Assembly: GCA_026826555.1 (NCBI GenBank)
Contig: JAKSZT010053999.1
Span: 240,652 to 304,651, forward strand
Direction of reading: 5' to 3'
Source: Tolypeutes matacus
Lineage: Eukaryota > Chordata > Mammalia > Cingulata > Chlamyphoridae
DNA length: 64,000 bases
The notes under the pieces are model-generated. The model was not told the origin of the DNA, did not search any database, and saw only the letters and a program-made list of their open reading frames with translations. Both the position numbers and the translations under genes were made by a program. Positions 48,269 through 62,670 of the stretch are shown here, piece by piece (position 1 is the first letter of the stretch; every line of letters starts with the position of its first letter).

Positions 48269-48839
48269 GTACATGTTAGGATGAGTCAAAACCCATGCGG
48301 AGATTGGAAGCCTTCCCTGGATCTTAGGCATACTTTTAATGTTTTATGTCTTTGATTTCCAGTTTAAATAACTATAAATAACTATGGTCACACAATTGAC
48401 TCTCTGATTCAAAGATGCTGACATATACTGAATTTTCATGCAGCATATGATTTATTTTAGTACACACTTGAAAATGATGTATCTCCTGGATCCTTAGACA
48501 TGACACTGTATATGTGCTAATTAGGACAATTAATCATTTGCTCTGTTCAATTCTATATGTGTCTGATTTTTCCTCATATTTTATATACTGACTGAATCTC
48601 ATTTATTATATAAGCTATGATTTTTAGGTGATTAAAAATTCTATTTTTATGTCACTTTGTACAATATATATTTTTAAGAAATATTATTAAACATATATAA
48701 ATTTGGAATTATTACATATTTCTATTGCATTGAGCCATTTATATCATGATGTAAAATTTGTCTGAACATTTTTTTATACTTCTTTCCTTGAAGCCTACAG
48801 ATATTGACAAAGATATGGGTCAATTAGTTACACAAAGTA

Positions 48840-49400
48840 CATTTTTAATTTTTAATTTTTTAATTTAAAATATTTTATTGAATTAAATCATTCATAAATG
48901 AACATACATAAAGAATAACTGTATAAAAAGTTGTGAAGTTACAAATATGGATAACATCATAAAACATACATCACCCCACCACGAATACCTTGCATTGTTG
49001 GGAAATATTTGTTACCAAGTATGAAAGAACATCATCAAAGTATTGCTCTAACTATAGTCCATATTTTATATTTGGTGTATTTTCTTCTCATCTATCCTAT
49101 TATTACCACCCTAGTATTATATATTTGTTACAGTTCATGAGAGAATGTTCTCATATTTGTTTTGTTAACCACAGTCCATATTCCACCATGGGATTTAATG
49201 TGTTAATAATACCATGCCTTTTACAAACCAGTCAAAGTGTATACTCAGTGGCCCTCATTTTCATCACTGAGTTGTACTGTCAAAACCAGATGTACTTTGG
49301 CTTGTGTTTTCATTACTTATATTTTTCCATGCATTTTTCATTTTATTTTCAACATATATGTTCTTTTTTAAAAAATATAATTTTTTTTGTCAACAACATA
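48840..49400 (-). mobile_element. Old L1 3' UTR-like repeat, reverse
   Basis: 'aactatagtccatattttat', 'cagttcatgagagaatgttc' and 'taaccacagtccatattcca' follow the same layout as the C-type copies but with different wording. The start is a T-rich tail at 48843-48880. The 139-codon plus frame at 48990-49409 is antisense UTR and carries no family signature. Confidence 0.55.
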
Positions 49401-49524
49401 GATATATAGTGTGTGTTTCTTAACCATTCTGATAGGCTTTGTCTTTGAGTTGAATTTTTTAAGTTGATTTTATTAAATATAATTACTCTCTCATGCTGGG
49501 TTTCTGTTTGCTATCATGTTTGTT

Positions 49525-49920
49525 TTAGTTTCCTAGCTGCTACAATGGGCTGACTTAACATCAGGGATGTATTGACTCATGGTTTCAGAGGCTAGAGGCT
49601 TGCTTCCTCCCAGGTTCATTATCTTCTGGCTAGCCAACAATTTTTTGGATTCTTTGGCTTTTCCATTACAGTGTAATGCACATGGAGATGTTGTCTCCCT
49701 TCTCTTCGGCTTCTGGCTGCTCAAGATTACTTTTCTTTCTGTGCCTTTCTCTATTATACTTCCATTAATAGGATGAACACCATCCAGATGCAGTTGGGCC
49801 ACACTTATACTGAAGCAGCCTCATCAAAACTTCCTGTTCACAATGGTCTCACACCTACAGGAATGGATTAAGATTAAGAATATGATTTTCTATGGTACAT
49901 AATTCCATGCTACCTCAATG
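49525..49920 (-). mobile_element. MaLR-like LTR, reverse
   Basis: Starts 'gttttagtttcctagctgct' and has 'tattgactcatggtttcaga', 'cttcctgttcacaatggtct' and 'ctatggtacataattccatg' near the end. Same class as 23060 and 45245. Confidence 0.7.
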
Positions 49921-49924
49921 TGAT

Positions 49925-50384
49925 TTTTGTTTGATATTTGCCCCATTCATATTTGACTCATTTTTCCTAATGGATTAGTAAAGCACATTTTACTTTTAAA
50001 ATGTTTCTTTTCTAGTAGTCATTTAGTCAAAAACCATATACCTCATTTTTAGTTATTATCATAGATATTTCAATATTCCTCTTCTACACATTACTGTATG
50101 CCTTAACTTAGTGTATTCACAACTTTCAGTATACACATATTTAAAATTCCCACTGCATGTCATTCCTTGACACATCCAGTGATTTAATCTGGAATGATTT
50201 TCCTTCAATTTAGAACTTCTGTTAACATTTCTCATAATATAGGGCTGATAGGATTGCATTTTCCTCTGCTATACTTCACCTGAAAATATGTTTATTTCTT
50301 TGTAGGTCTCAAAATCCTCATGATGTATCAAATATTTTGACTTTTGTTGTTGATTTCTACTACTATATTACTAATCTTGAACTA
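49925..50384 (-). mobile_element. Old L1M 5'/ORF1-region fragment, reverse
   Basis: 'gattttccttcaatttagaa', then 'gttaacatttctcataatat' and 'aaatatgtttatttctttgt' follow the antisense L1M order (ttccttctgcctgaaggac, then tttaacatttcttgtagtg, then tctttatttcacc). Strongly diverged. Confidence 0.45.
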
Positions 50385-50515
50385 TTAATGTGAGAAAGTG
50401 TGGGAAGGGCAGGGTGTGAGTCATATGAGAGTCCCTTGTATTTTTTATGTAACATTTATGTAATCTAAATCTTCATTAAAAATAAAAAAAATTAAAATCG
50501 TAATAAAAAAGAAAA
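50385..50515 (+). mobile_element. L1 3' UTR subfamily A, last 130 bp, forward
   Basis: 'gagaaagtgtgggaagggca' and 'taacatttatgtaatctaaa' followed by an A-rich tail. A short 5'-truncated insertion. Confidence 0.85.
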
Positions 50516-50529
50516 TTTAAAAGTATGTT

Positions 50530-51640
50530 CCCTGTTTTTTTTAACTACATTTGCTCACCATATATCTATCAGATTATTCCAATTTTTTGTATCACTGGTT
50601 TTATATTTCATTGCTAGGAGTATTTAACTATATGAACAATTTAACTGTTATTTATTCATTTTCCTAACAATGGCTATTTTGGTCATTACCATATTTTGGC
50701 TATAAGGAAAATAAATCCCCTATAAATGTGGCCGTGTTGGTCTTTTTTGTTGCACATCAATACCACTTTCCCTTGTATATATAGAAGATAACTGCAAGAT
50801 CATAAATCAGATGTATGTTTTGACAGAGTAGGCACTAACAAATTATTTCTAAAGTAAGGGCACCATTTCACATTCTTATTCTTTCAGTACAAATTGTCCA
50901 TCTCCTTCATATACATGACAATATTTGCACAAAGATTCCTTAAAACTTTAGAAAATCTAATAGGTGTGTAATGGTATCACACAGAGATTTCAATCTTCAT
51001 TTCCAAAATAATTATTCACATTGACTATATTTTCATAAGCTTTTCAGGAATTTAGACATTCTCTTTATGAAATGCTTCTTCAACTCTTTTGTTCAATTTA
51101 TAATTGGATTTGTCATATCCTGGATAAGAATCAATCATCATAGATTATTTTTAATGACTTCTAATCCAATCTATGGCTTTCTTTTCATCTCAAATAATAG
51201 TGTCAGTCAATAAAAAGAATTTCATAATTTTATGAAGTATATTAATTTGTTTTTACCTTATGGGTAATACCTTTATCAACATGATTCACAAATTATTTCC
51301 TATTCCAAGGCAGGAATTCCCTTTCTGGAAGACTTTTTTGCTTTTCAAATGTTTGTTTCTTATAGCACCTGTCTAAATTGACAAAAATATTTTCCTGTTT
51401 TCTACCTCATATTAATGTTTAAGAATTTGAGAAGTATGGAAAATACTTTTTTCAATATAAGTATCAATTTTTCCAGTAACTTTTATTGAAAGAACTGTTC
51501 TTTAGCCCTTTGAATTGACATGCTGCCTTGTCGTAAATAAGGGCATAGTATATATGTGTGTATATATAAAATCTCTATTCTGTTCCATTGGTCTTTTTAT
51601 CAGTCTTTTCACCAATACCATATGAATTAAGCATGTATAA
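50530..51640 (-). mobile_element. Old L1 fragment, 3' UTR to ORF2, reverse
   Basis: 'ggtgtgtaatggtatcacac' (50962) and 'ttctgttccattggtctttt' (51578) are antisense L1 landmarks of the 3' region and the ORF2 C-terminal part, in the right order. Diverged. Confidence 0.6.
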
Positions 51641-52110
51641 AGAACTAAAGGAAAGGAAGAAGATACATCAACAGAAAGAGGAATTTTAAATATTTAAAAG
51701 GCATCAAACTGAACGTTTCTGAATGAATAATGCAATACATATAGTAAAAATACTCTATAGGGATTCAAGAGCAGAATTGCAAAGACAAAAAAAAAATTAG
51801 TGAACTAGAAGAGATGACTGAAATATTTCAGTCTGAAGAGCAGAAAGATAAAAGAATGAAAAAAACTGGGGCAAATCCCAAGGGACTTGTGGGACAACAT
51901 AAATATTATCAATGTATGCATTATGGGAATCCCAGAAGGAAAAGAGAAACAGAAAGTGGAAAAAAGGTTAATTGAAAAAAATAATGGCTAAAATCTTCCA
52001 CAAATCATAAAGCTTGGAGGTGAGAAGGCAGAGGTATGACATTTTTAAAGTACAGACAAAGAAAAGTGCTGGGCAATACTTTTAAGTCTGGTAAAACTAT
52101 CTTTCAAAAA
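51641..52110 (+). mobile_element. Old L1M ORF1-region fragment, forward
   Basis: 'cagtctgaagagcagaaaga', 'agggacttgtgggacaacat', 'gcattatgggaatcccagaa' and 'aataatggctaaaatcttcc' are consecutive landmarks of the L1M ORF1-region, and the antisense of this run is common in other mammals. The frame is broken. Confidence 0.75.
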
Positions 52111-53569
<1,459 letters not shown>

Positions 53570-54005
53570 TTTTTTAAGTGTTTATAGCAGCTTTATTCAT
53601 AGTTGCCCTAAAATGGAAACAATCTAAATGTCTTTCAGTGGGTAAATGGATAAACCTGGTCCATCCACACAATGGAATACTACTCAGCAATGAAAAAGAA
53701 TGGACTATCAATAAATGCAGCAACATAGTGAATCTCCAATGCATTACATTAAGTGAAAAAAGCCAGATTCAAAAGGTTACACACTATATGATTCCATTTA
53801 TGTGACATTCTGGAAATGGTAAACAGAATGGACAGAAAACAAACCAGTGATTTCTAAGGGCTTCGGCGGGGCTGAGTACAGGGGAACTATAGGAAATTTT
53901 GGGGTGATATGGAAATATTCTACATCTTGATTGTGGTGATGGCTACATGACTTACGTGTTTGTTAAAACTCAGTACTAAATAAAGAAAAGAGAGGGAAAA
54001 AAAAA
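53570..54005 (+). mobile_element. Old L1 3' UTR, forward
   Basis: 'ggaatactactcagcaatga', 'gccagattcaaaaggttaca' and 'attgtggtgatggctacatg' appear in order, with an A-rich end at 53992-54004. This is the classic pan-mammalian L1M 3' end, and the 75-codon plus frame at 53578-53805 is part of it. Confidence 0.85.
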
Positions 54006-54059
54006 CTTCAATACTTAACACTAAAAAGAGAAAATTTTATCATATATAAATTATACTCA

Positions 54060-54700
54060 ATAAACCTGGCTTTAAATAAACCTTATGGGCAATTACAATT
54101 TTCATAAGTAGAGGTACTTGATATCTCCCTGCCTTGTCCCCTGGACCTCTTCTGCTGAACTGTAGAGCCCCTTAGACATAAACAGAGAACTTTACAACAG
54201 TGGGACTCCAAGAGAGGGATTCCAACCTGCAGACACTCTCTGGGTTGGTGAGGGAGATGGGAAAGACCACCTTGAAGGTACAGACCCTGCATCACACCTG
54301 GAGGCAGTAACGACTGTCATGTGTAGGATGCAGCCAGATAACCTCAGCAGCAGGCCTGGGCCTAGCTGGGAGAGAAAAGGTGAGCCTGGAAGTATATCAG
54401 GCAGTACTGGAGAAGCTCAATTCTCATTCAGCATCTAAATATGTTGTCACTCTGGTCACCTTCTGAACACGATAACCTTATTTTCCAGAATGAATTCTCT
54501 CATACTTTCAAATTTAAAATTAGTCATCCAGGCTGCTTGTTTCGCTCTTCTAGTAATATCGAGATTTTTCTTATTTACCTGTCATCATGTCATCAGTTAT
54601 CTATATAATAAGTGCCATGGCTGAGTCCTTCCCCACATGTATCCCATTAAAATGTCTTTCTTGGAAAAAATTTTTGATAACGAATAAAATATCTTTCAGA
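54060..54700 (-). other. Possible 3' UTR of the zinc-finger relic
   Basis: Less AT-rich than its surroundings and directly 3' of the last finger remnant on the minus strand. No repeat family is recognised. The minus frame 54083-54295 has no signature. I see no poly(A) remnant to mark the end, so the assignment is an inference from position. Confidence 0.3.
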
Positions 54701-55009
54701 GTCATCGTTTAAAGGGGGCTTCTCTACAGTGGGGGCTTGCTGATTAGCATGAGTTGTGAGCTACGGCTGGAGGCTTTCCCACACACAGAACAATGGTAAG
54801 GTTTGCGCTGGTCTGTGTCGCCTGAGGCTGCGTAAGTGCTGAGCCCCAGCTGAAAGCTTTTCTACCGTCATGACCTTCATAAGGCTTCCCTCTGGCTGAA
54901 GGCTTTCCCACAGTCACCGTGTTCACAGGGTTTCTCACCAGCGTGAACTCTCTGGCGTAGGCAGCTCTGACTGGAGACTCCCACACTCAATGCACTGATA
55001 GGGCTTCTA

Positions 55010-55105
<96 letters not shown>

Positions 55106-55857
55106 TTAGGTGCTCAGTAAGGTGAGCTTTACCAGCGAAAGGCTCTGCTGCATTCATTAGACACACAGGGCTCCTCTCCAGTATGGCTCCTATGATGGAG
55201 AAAGAGGCTGAGCTTTGATCAAAGGTCTTGCCACACTGATTGCATTTATGGGGTTTCTCGCCCGTGTGAATTCTCTGATGGTGGGTAAGGCTTTAACTTC
55301 GACTGAAGGTCTTCTCACCTTGAGTACACTCATGGGGTCTCTCTCCAGTAGGAATTCTCTGATGTTACGATAACTGAGGGCTCTTGGATGAATGTTTTTC
55401 TACATTTATTACATTTGTAAGAATTTCTCTCTTGTGTGAATTATATGATGGGGAAAACCCAGAAGGTTTTCCTCCAGTATGAATTCTTTCATGGAGAAAG
55501 AGGTGGGAATTGAGCCCAAAAGTCATTCCCACCTTCATTACATTTGAACAGTTTATTTCCACCGTGAACTCGATGGTGCAGAATGAGACTTGAGCTGTGA
55601 GTAAAGGCTTCCCCACACTGACCGCATTCACAAGGTTTTTCCCATGTATGACTTCTCTGATGTCTACTTAAGTTTGAATTATTGAATTGTATTTGAAGAT
55701 TTTGCTGCATGTATCATATTTAAAGACTCTCTCCTCTATTTTATTTCTTTGAGGTCTAGCAACAGTTTGGTTTATATTCAAATTTCTATCAAATGTACCA
55801 CACTCCTGGATTCTTTGTTCTGGAGATCTTTTCCTACACATGACAGCTACTTTTTCA

Positions 55858-55892
55858 TTTTGGGGGTGGTGGGGGGGTGGGGGTGGGGGGTG
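55858..55892 (+). repeat. G-rich tract, potential G-quadruplex
   Basis: About 35 bases of runs of 3-7 G separated by single T or A ('gggggtggtgggggggtggg'). On the minus strand, that of the zinc-finger relic, it is C-rich and would encode a Pro/His run in the minus frame 55668-56012. Confidence 0.8.
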
Positions 55893-56089
55893 TCTCTTCA
55901 AACTCTGCCCAACAGAATTTCCCAGATGCCCTTCCAGTTTACTGTTAGAGCCCCAAACCTTCTGCAACTTGGGTGCCTGGTGATCACCCCTGGAGAATCC
56001 TCTTGATATCAATTCTAAGGTTTTCTGGTTTCGAATGTATAGTTCCTTCTCAGTCTCAATCTCAGAATCTGGTTAGAGGAAAACTTCGG

Positions 56090-56262
56090 GGACTCGGAAA
56101 CAGAACGGGTGTGGGGAGGGGCTCCGCGGGGCAGCCTCGATAGTCCCGCCGGCCACCAGGGCGGGTGAGGCCAGGATCCGGGGCCCGGGGCCCTGGGATC
56201 CCGCAGCCTGCCGAGCCCCGGGACTGCCCCGGACTCCCCCGGACTCCCACGCTGCACAGGCC
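56090..56262 (-). promoter_or_regulatory. CpG-dense leader of the zinc-finger relic
   Basis: A sharp island of G+C with several CpGs ('ctccgcggggcagcctcgat', 'cgcagcctgccgagccccgg') in otherwise AT-rich DNA, ending abruptly at 56262 next to T/A-rich sequence. It looks like a first-exon or promoter-proximal leader. Whether it has any activity here cannot be seen. Confidence 0.45.
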
Positions 56263-57130
56263 CTGATTTTTTTAAAAATCTAAAAATCCACTAGAAATAA
56301 CGCAATCTCTTTATTTGGTCTAAAAATTATAAAGGAAGGAAGGCATTTAATTAGCTAGTAGGTTCACCCTGACTTTAACCATGGATGACAATTTATGTTA
56401 ACAGGGGAAAAAAGCAATTTTATCTTTTCTCCAAAGCTCCTTTGCCTGAGTGATAATAATGATTTGCTCAAATTAGGATTACTAGATGCTGGGTCATTCA
56501 CATGCAGACTATTTTCTCCTTTGAACTCTAAACCAAGTATAGAAAATCCTTGATATCTGTGTCTATTTTGTATGTCATTGAGATTTTTAAAGTTTTTATT
56601 ATTCAAGTTTTATTTAATATTAAAATTTTACCAAAAAGTTCCCCTAAGCACTACTTACATTTCTTCTGATATCTGATATAAATATGCAATTTTGAATAAA
56701 ATAAAGTTATTATATTTTGACTTAGGATTTTTATCTGAGAATACAATGTAATATGTAGAGACTCTAGAAAAATTACCTTTCAGATCTTTTTACAGAATAC
56801 ACTTATGCACTGCTACTGTAGTATTCCCAAGGGCCAAATGTAAACACAAAATGTATACCTGAGATTGGTTTTTGCAGAAAGCAGGACTTTGCTTCTAAAA
56901 AGCTTCTATGTTTACCCCATTCACAGAAAATCCTCATTGTTTAACCATTTGAGGAACATAAATCATTATATGGTTCATGACTTATGTTGTGTAATTACTG
57001 AAAAGTATAAATGTAATCTCTGAATTTTGTAAAACACAACAAAAACTGTAGGCTATCCTTGTTTCTCTACTCATCTCAAGTTGTGTATGTTTGTATACGT
57101 GTGTGACAACGCATTGAAAAGGGAAGAAAT
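56263..57130. other. No recognised feature
   Basis: AT-rich. The minus frame 56364-56606 has no family signature. Confidence 0.5.
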
Positions 57131-57600
57131 TACTTTAAAAAGAAAATAAAATGGAGGGAAAAGATGGAAAGAAAGTTGAGGGAGTTCATCACCATTAGAC
57201 CTGCCCTAAAAGAAACGCTAAAGAGAGTTGTTCAGGTTGAAAGGAATGTACAATTGGTGGCAACTTTAAGCTCTATGATGAGAGAAAGAAATTTGGTAAA
57301 GCTACGTGGGGATAAATGCAAATTTCAGTATAATTTTATTCACGATAATTCTAGTTTTTATTTCCTACATGACATAAAATACAATTACATAAGAAATAAT
57401 CTTATTCATATTTCTATTTTATTGGGTAGGCAACACATAATAAGTTTATATGACAAGAACTAACTAAAGAATGGGAACTGAGATGTATACGAACACAGAT
57501 TTTTTTTTTACATTACTGAAGAGAACCAGGTATCATTTCCAAATAGTTTGTTAAAGATTTAGGATGTTAAATATAAACCTATAGGTAAACCAAAAATAAA

Positions 57601-58462
57601 GTGTGATGTCTTGCCAGTGGGCCCTACTTTGGAGTTTGTGCTCCCGAGTGTGACAGTGCTGGACTCAGTTGTGATTTCTCTACAAGTGCCTCTTCTGTCC
57701 TTTATATGTGAAACTAGTTGGTGCTGGCGTTGGTAGGGTTATGTCCAAGAGAAATTAATCTTTGGGCTGTCCATATGCCAGTTGGGCCCTGAGCTTCAGT
57801 TGAGTTGCAACACCTGCTCTCCAGCTTATTGGACTCACCCAGGACAACTAACAAGGAGGTGAGGATGGAAAATCAAGAGTGTCTCCAAATGCAAGCACGA
57901 AGTCCCATCCATCAGTCATAGAGATTGAAGCCCCCTTTAAATTAGAGGTAGAGTGGGCATCACCATCCCAGAATTATCAGGATTGAGGAATAAAATATGG
58001 ACTAGAGTGGACTTACTGGTATTCTACTATAGACTTATTGTTATTCAAGCAATGGAAGAAAGTAGATCATTAATGTGGAGGCAGTGGCCACTGGAGGTGC
58101 TGAAGTCAGGAAGAGGGAAAAAGAGATGTAATATGGGGGCACTTTTAGGACTTGGAATTGTCCTGAATAACATTGCAATAACAGATACAGGCCATTATAT
58201 ATCCTGCCATAACCTACAGAATTGAGTGGGAGAGAGTGTAAACTACAATGTAAACTACAATCCATGCTTAGTGGCAATACTCCAAAATGTGTTCATCAAT
58301 TGCAATGAATGTACCACACTAATGAAAGAAGTTGTTAATGTGGGGAAAAGTGGGAGGTGTGGGGAATGGGACATATGGGAATCCCTTATATATTTTTTGG
58401 AACATTTTATTGAATCTAAGTGTCTTTTAGAAAAAATAAAAAAATATATTTAAAAAAGAACA
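57601..58462 (+). mobile_element. L1 3' UTR subfamily A inserted in the old L1, forward
   Basis: 'cttgccagtgggccctactt', 'gttgcaacacctgctctcca', 'ggaggcagtggccactggag' and 'gtaccacactaatgaaagaa' end in an A-rich tail at 58430-58460. The 90-codon plus and 78-codon minus frames at 57953-58277 are UTR by-products. Confidence 0.9.
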
Positions 58463-59944
58463 TAATATTTTTCTGGAATTCAAAATATTCAAACTATCAC
58501 AAACACATATAAGACAAATGGCAAAGTCAGTCCTGCCTTGTTAGTAATTACCTTGATGTAAATACTGAAACTCTCCAAATAAAAGACACAAATTGATGGG
58601 ACATATATAAAACTATGTTCCAACTATACTTTACAAGAAACTTCACATCTAATGCAAATAAGCAAAGAGCATGAAAATGAAAGCATGGGAAATTTTATTC
58701 CCTGCAAGTAGTAACAAAGAGAGATCTGAGATGACTACCCTAATATCAGAAAAAATAGACTATGTCAAAAACTGTTAGGAGACGAAGAAGCATGGTATAT
58801 TTTAATAAAAGAGTTACACAATAAAGAACATAAAACAATTACAAATATGTATGCATGGAATAGCAGAATCCCAAAATGTATTACAAACATTAAAAATTTG
58901 AAGTGAGAAAGAGAAAGTTCTGCAATAATTATTGGAGACTTCAATATACCACTTTCAATAAAGGATGGAATGTGTAGAGGCAAAATCAACAAGAAAAGAG
59001 ATGATTGGAACAATAGTGTAAATGAACTAGAATGAACAGTCAAATATAGAATACTTCACCCAACAACAGCATAGCACACATTCTTCTGGAGGGCATGTTG
59101 TTCATTTTCAAAGATAGGTCACATGTTAAGCAAAGGGATATTTTTCAAGAAATTTTGAAATTATACAAGGCATCTTCTAACACAATGGAATATAGCTAGG
59201 AATCAATAACAGAAGAAAAACTGGAAAATTCACAAATATGTGGAAGTTTAAATATCCAATGAGTCAAAGAAGAAATCACAATGGAAAGTAAGAAATATAT
59301 TGAGATGAATGAAAACAAAACACAACAAATGAAAATTTATGGAATGAAGCAATGGCAGTGCTCAGAAGTTTATCTATAACTAAGAATGCCTCCATTACAA
59401 AAGTAGAGAGATTTCAAATCAATAGTATATAACTTCGCATCTGGAGGAACTAAGAAAAATAGAAGCAAAATGAATTATAAAGTTACTAGAAGGAAAGCCC
59501 TAATAAAGATTTTAACAGATAAATGAAACAGACAATGAAAAAGAATTGAGAGAATGAATTTAATCATAAGTGACTTCTCTGTAAGGAACAATAAAATTGA
59601 CAAAATTTTCTCTAGATTGACAAAGGAAAAGGACACAAGGTGCAAATAGCTAAAAGAAAAAATGAAAGGGGGGTTATTATTTATCTTTCAGAAATTAAAA
59701 GAATTATGAGTCAATATTATGTATATGCCCACAAACAAAATAATCTAGGAAAATGGGCAAAATATCTAGAAATATCAACTTATATGAACTGACTTAAGTT
59801 GATATAGAAGATCTGTGAAGACCAATGAAAATATGGAGATTATATCTGTAAAACAAATCCTCCCTTGAAAGAAAACTCTGGGGCCAGACTGTATCTTGTG
59901 AATTCAACAGGACAATACTGTATGATTGCCCTATTATGAGCTAA

Positions 59945-60590
59945 ATATATTATGTGAAATATAAATATATTTATATTTATATATGGGTAGAATTGCATAT
60001 ATAACATCATTTTTATTTGAAGCTGATGAAATGTAAGTTAATAGTACAAAATGTTAATATCACACACACAAAAAGCATTATACTAAGTGAGGGAGACCAG
60101 ACAAAGAGTACTACATATTGTGTGATTCCATTTATATAAAACATAAATATAAATAAATTTATAAAGATAAAACGTGATTAGTGGTTATATAGGTCTGAGG
60201 AAGGAATGCTAAGGGGTGTGGAGTCTTTGTTTTTGGAGTAATGAAATTGTTCTAAAATTTTTGAGATGATGAATGTACTACATTGTGATTATTCTCAAAG
60301 CCATTGGTTATACATTTTGAATGGAATAGCCAGAAACAGCAGCTGTGTACAGTGGGGGAAGCATAGAGAGATTGAGAGGTGAGGAATTTTCTTGTTTGTT
60401 TGTCTGTTTTTTGTTTAGTATTATTATTGAAATAATGAAAATACTCTAGTAATGACTGAAGTGGTGATGTGATTATAGCAAATACCATTGATTGTACACT
60501 TTGGATGAATTGTGTATTTATTAATATGTATCAAAATTTTTGATTTGTTAAAAAACTCAGTTGTGTACCAGCAAAGAATATTTTGAAATG
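59945..60590 (+). mobile_element. L1 3' UTR fragment within the old L1, forward
   Basis: 'gtgattccatttatataaaa', 'agtggttatataggtctgag' and 'attgattgtacactttggat' are L1M 3' end landmarks. They lie between ORF2 5' text and ORF2 3' text, so this is a separate insertion. Edges are approximate. Confidence 0.6.
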
Positions 60591-61749
60591 AAAAATTATA
60601 AGAAACCCCACTTGCAATGGCTCTAAGAGAATAAAATATCTACAAATAAATTTAACTGAGGAAGTGAAGGACTTTATACTGAATGCTACAGAACACTGCT
60701 GAAAGAAGTTAAAGAAGATATAAATAAATGGTAAGACATAGGGTGTTCAAGGAAAGAATGCTTCATATTATTAAGATGTCAATACTACCCAAAGCAATGT
60801 ACAGATTCAGTGCAATACCTCTTAAAAGTCTATCATCCTTTTCTTTATTAAGAAACGGAAAAATTATTTGCAAATTCATGTGGAATTGCCTGGGGCACTA
60901 AATAGAAAAATACATACTGCAAAGGATGATCAAATGTTAAAACTCACCAATTTCAGAACTTACTACAAAGCCACAGTAATCAAAATCATGTGGCAGTGGC
61001 ATAAATAGATATAGAACAATGGAATATAATTAAGAGTTGAGAAATAAACACATATGTCTTTAGCAAACTGATTTTTGCAAGTACATTAATTTGGGAAAAA
61101 ATGGTCTGTTCAATAAATGTTTCTAGAAATACTGGATATCCACTTGAAATTTAATGAATTTGGACCCTTACCTATAACAATATACAAATACTCACTTAAA
61201 ATAGAACAGGGACAAAACATAAAAGCTCAAACCATAAAAATCTTGGAAAAAATATAAAGGAATTCTTCTTAACCTTGGATTTAGTAGTGTTTTCATAGTT
61301 ATGACACCAAGAGCAAGAGAGACAAAAGGACAAATAGATAAAATGGACTTCATTAAAACTTAAGTCCTTGGTTCATCAAAGGACACCATCATGAAATTGA
61401 AATGACAATCTATAGAATGTTAGAAAATAATTTCTAACTTTAAAACTGATAAAGTGTTAGTACCCTGATTATATAAAGAACCACTAAATCTGAACAACAG
61501 AAATTAAAATAACCAATTAAATATGGGAAAGTACTTGAACAGACATTTTATCAAAGGGGATATACAAATGGCCCATAAGCACAAGAAAATAATGCTCAAC
61601 ATTATTGGTCATCAGGGAAATGAAAATCAAAATGCAATGAAATAACTCTTCATCCACAATAGTATAATATTAGCAGTACAACTACCACTACTATTAAATA
61701 TTCTGATTAGGTGATGAGGCTTTGGAGGAATATGTACCTTTATATATTT

Positions 61750-62670
61750 TAGGCAGCATTGTAAAGCTGTAAATCACCTATGCTACTTGGAAAACCTAGG
61801 GAAATGCATATATCACTCACTTCTCTGCACTTCTTCACTTAAAAACACTGTTTAACTGAATTTTTTTTTTCTTAGAAAGCTATAAATTACATATTTGGCT
61901 TAGTTTAAAATGAAGACACCACATGTTTCACTATCTTCTGTGCACTTATCTTCAATTACAAATCACTGTTTAAAGGAAATTTAATCTTAGAAAGAAGGAA
62001 ATAATATATATCTATTAGAAATAGTAATTGAAGCATATGTTTCCTTCACTTACATGCAATAATCTTCACTGAAAAATATGTATGTATGAAACTCAATCTT
62101 ATGTAGGTGCAAATCCAAAATATTCCTTCATATAGGAAACTGAGGGAAATTTATGTTTCACTGACTTCTGATTATATGACACTCAGTTTAGTAAACATTT
62201 TTTTACAAAGCAAGGATTCACATATATCACACATTTTTCAAAACTGAGAGAAATGCATGTCCACTGCATTCTATACACATACCTTCAATTACAACACATC
62301 ATTTAAAGGAAAAATTCTCTAACAAGCCAGCAAATCACATGTATTATTTAGTTTGGAAAACTGAATGAAATACATGTTTCATTCTCCTTTATGCACTTAG
62401 GCTTACTTACAAATCACTATTTTAATAAAACTTTCTCACAGAAAGCTGGCAATCACATGTTACTAAGTCTCAAAAACCATGTGAAATGCATGTTCTACCC
62501 ATTTGTATGCTTTAATCTCCTTTGCAAAACACTGTTTAAATGCATTTTTCCTTAGAAATCTTTAAATCACATGTTACTTTGTTTTTAAACTGAGTGAAAA
62601 TCATTTTTCTCTCATTTCCATACACTTACTTTCACTTACAAAAACTCATTAAAAAAACTTCTTCAAATAG
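61750..62670 (+). repeat. Diverged tandem array, about 8 units of ~115 bp
   Basis: A block of the form 'ttacaaatcactgtttaaa' recurs with its 'cactg' position at about 61846, 61964, 62075, 62184, 62297, 62415, 62530 and 62645, steps of 109-118 bp. Each unit also carries a 'cttagaaagctataaatcac'-like block, an 'aaaactgagtgaaatgcatg'-like block and a pyrimidine-rich segment before the next unit. Units differ by many substitutions, so the array is old. It has no coding capacity. Confidence 0.8.

Larger units (their letters stand above)
57131..61700 (+). mobile_element. Long old L1M element, forward, interrupted by younger L1s
   Basis: Landmarks appear in 5'-to-3' order over 4.5 kb. First is the ORF1-end text 'gagggagttcatcaccatta' with 'agacctgccctaaaagaaac' (57179-57220). 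The inter-ORF and endonuclease region follows at 58463-59940 ('attggagacttcaatatacc', 'gcacacattcttctggaggg', 'atcaataacagaagaaaaac', 'gcagtgctcagaagtttatc'). ORF2 3' text is at 60591-61660 ('aatttaactgaggaagtgaa', 'agccacagtaatcaaaatca', 'gacattttatcaaaggggat'). Frames are all broken. The insertions are at 57601-58462 and about 59945-60590. Confidence 0.8.

Noticed and set aside
48990..49409. 139-codon plus-strand open frame
   Set aside because: Antisense to an old L1 3' UTR-like repeat. The translation is low-complexity aromatic and Ser-rich without a family signature.
56015..56257. 80-codon minus-strand Pro/Gly-rich frame in the GC-rich leader
   Set aside because: GC-rich DNA has few stop codons. 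The frame resembles no domain and does not join the zinc-finger frame.
61750..62670. CRISPR array or zinc-finger repeat as explanation for the tandem units
   Set aside because: Units of ~115 bp diverge along their whole length with no constant-repeat/variable-spacer pattern, and the period is not the 84 bp of C2H2 fingers. The genome is also clearly mammalian.
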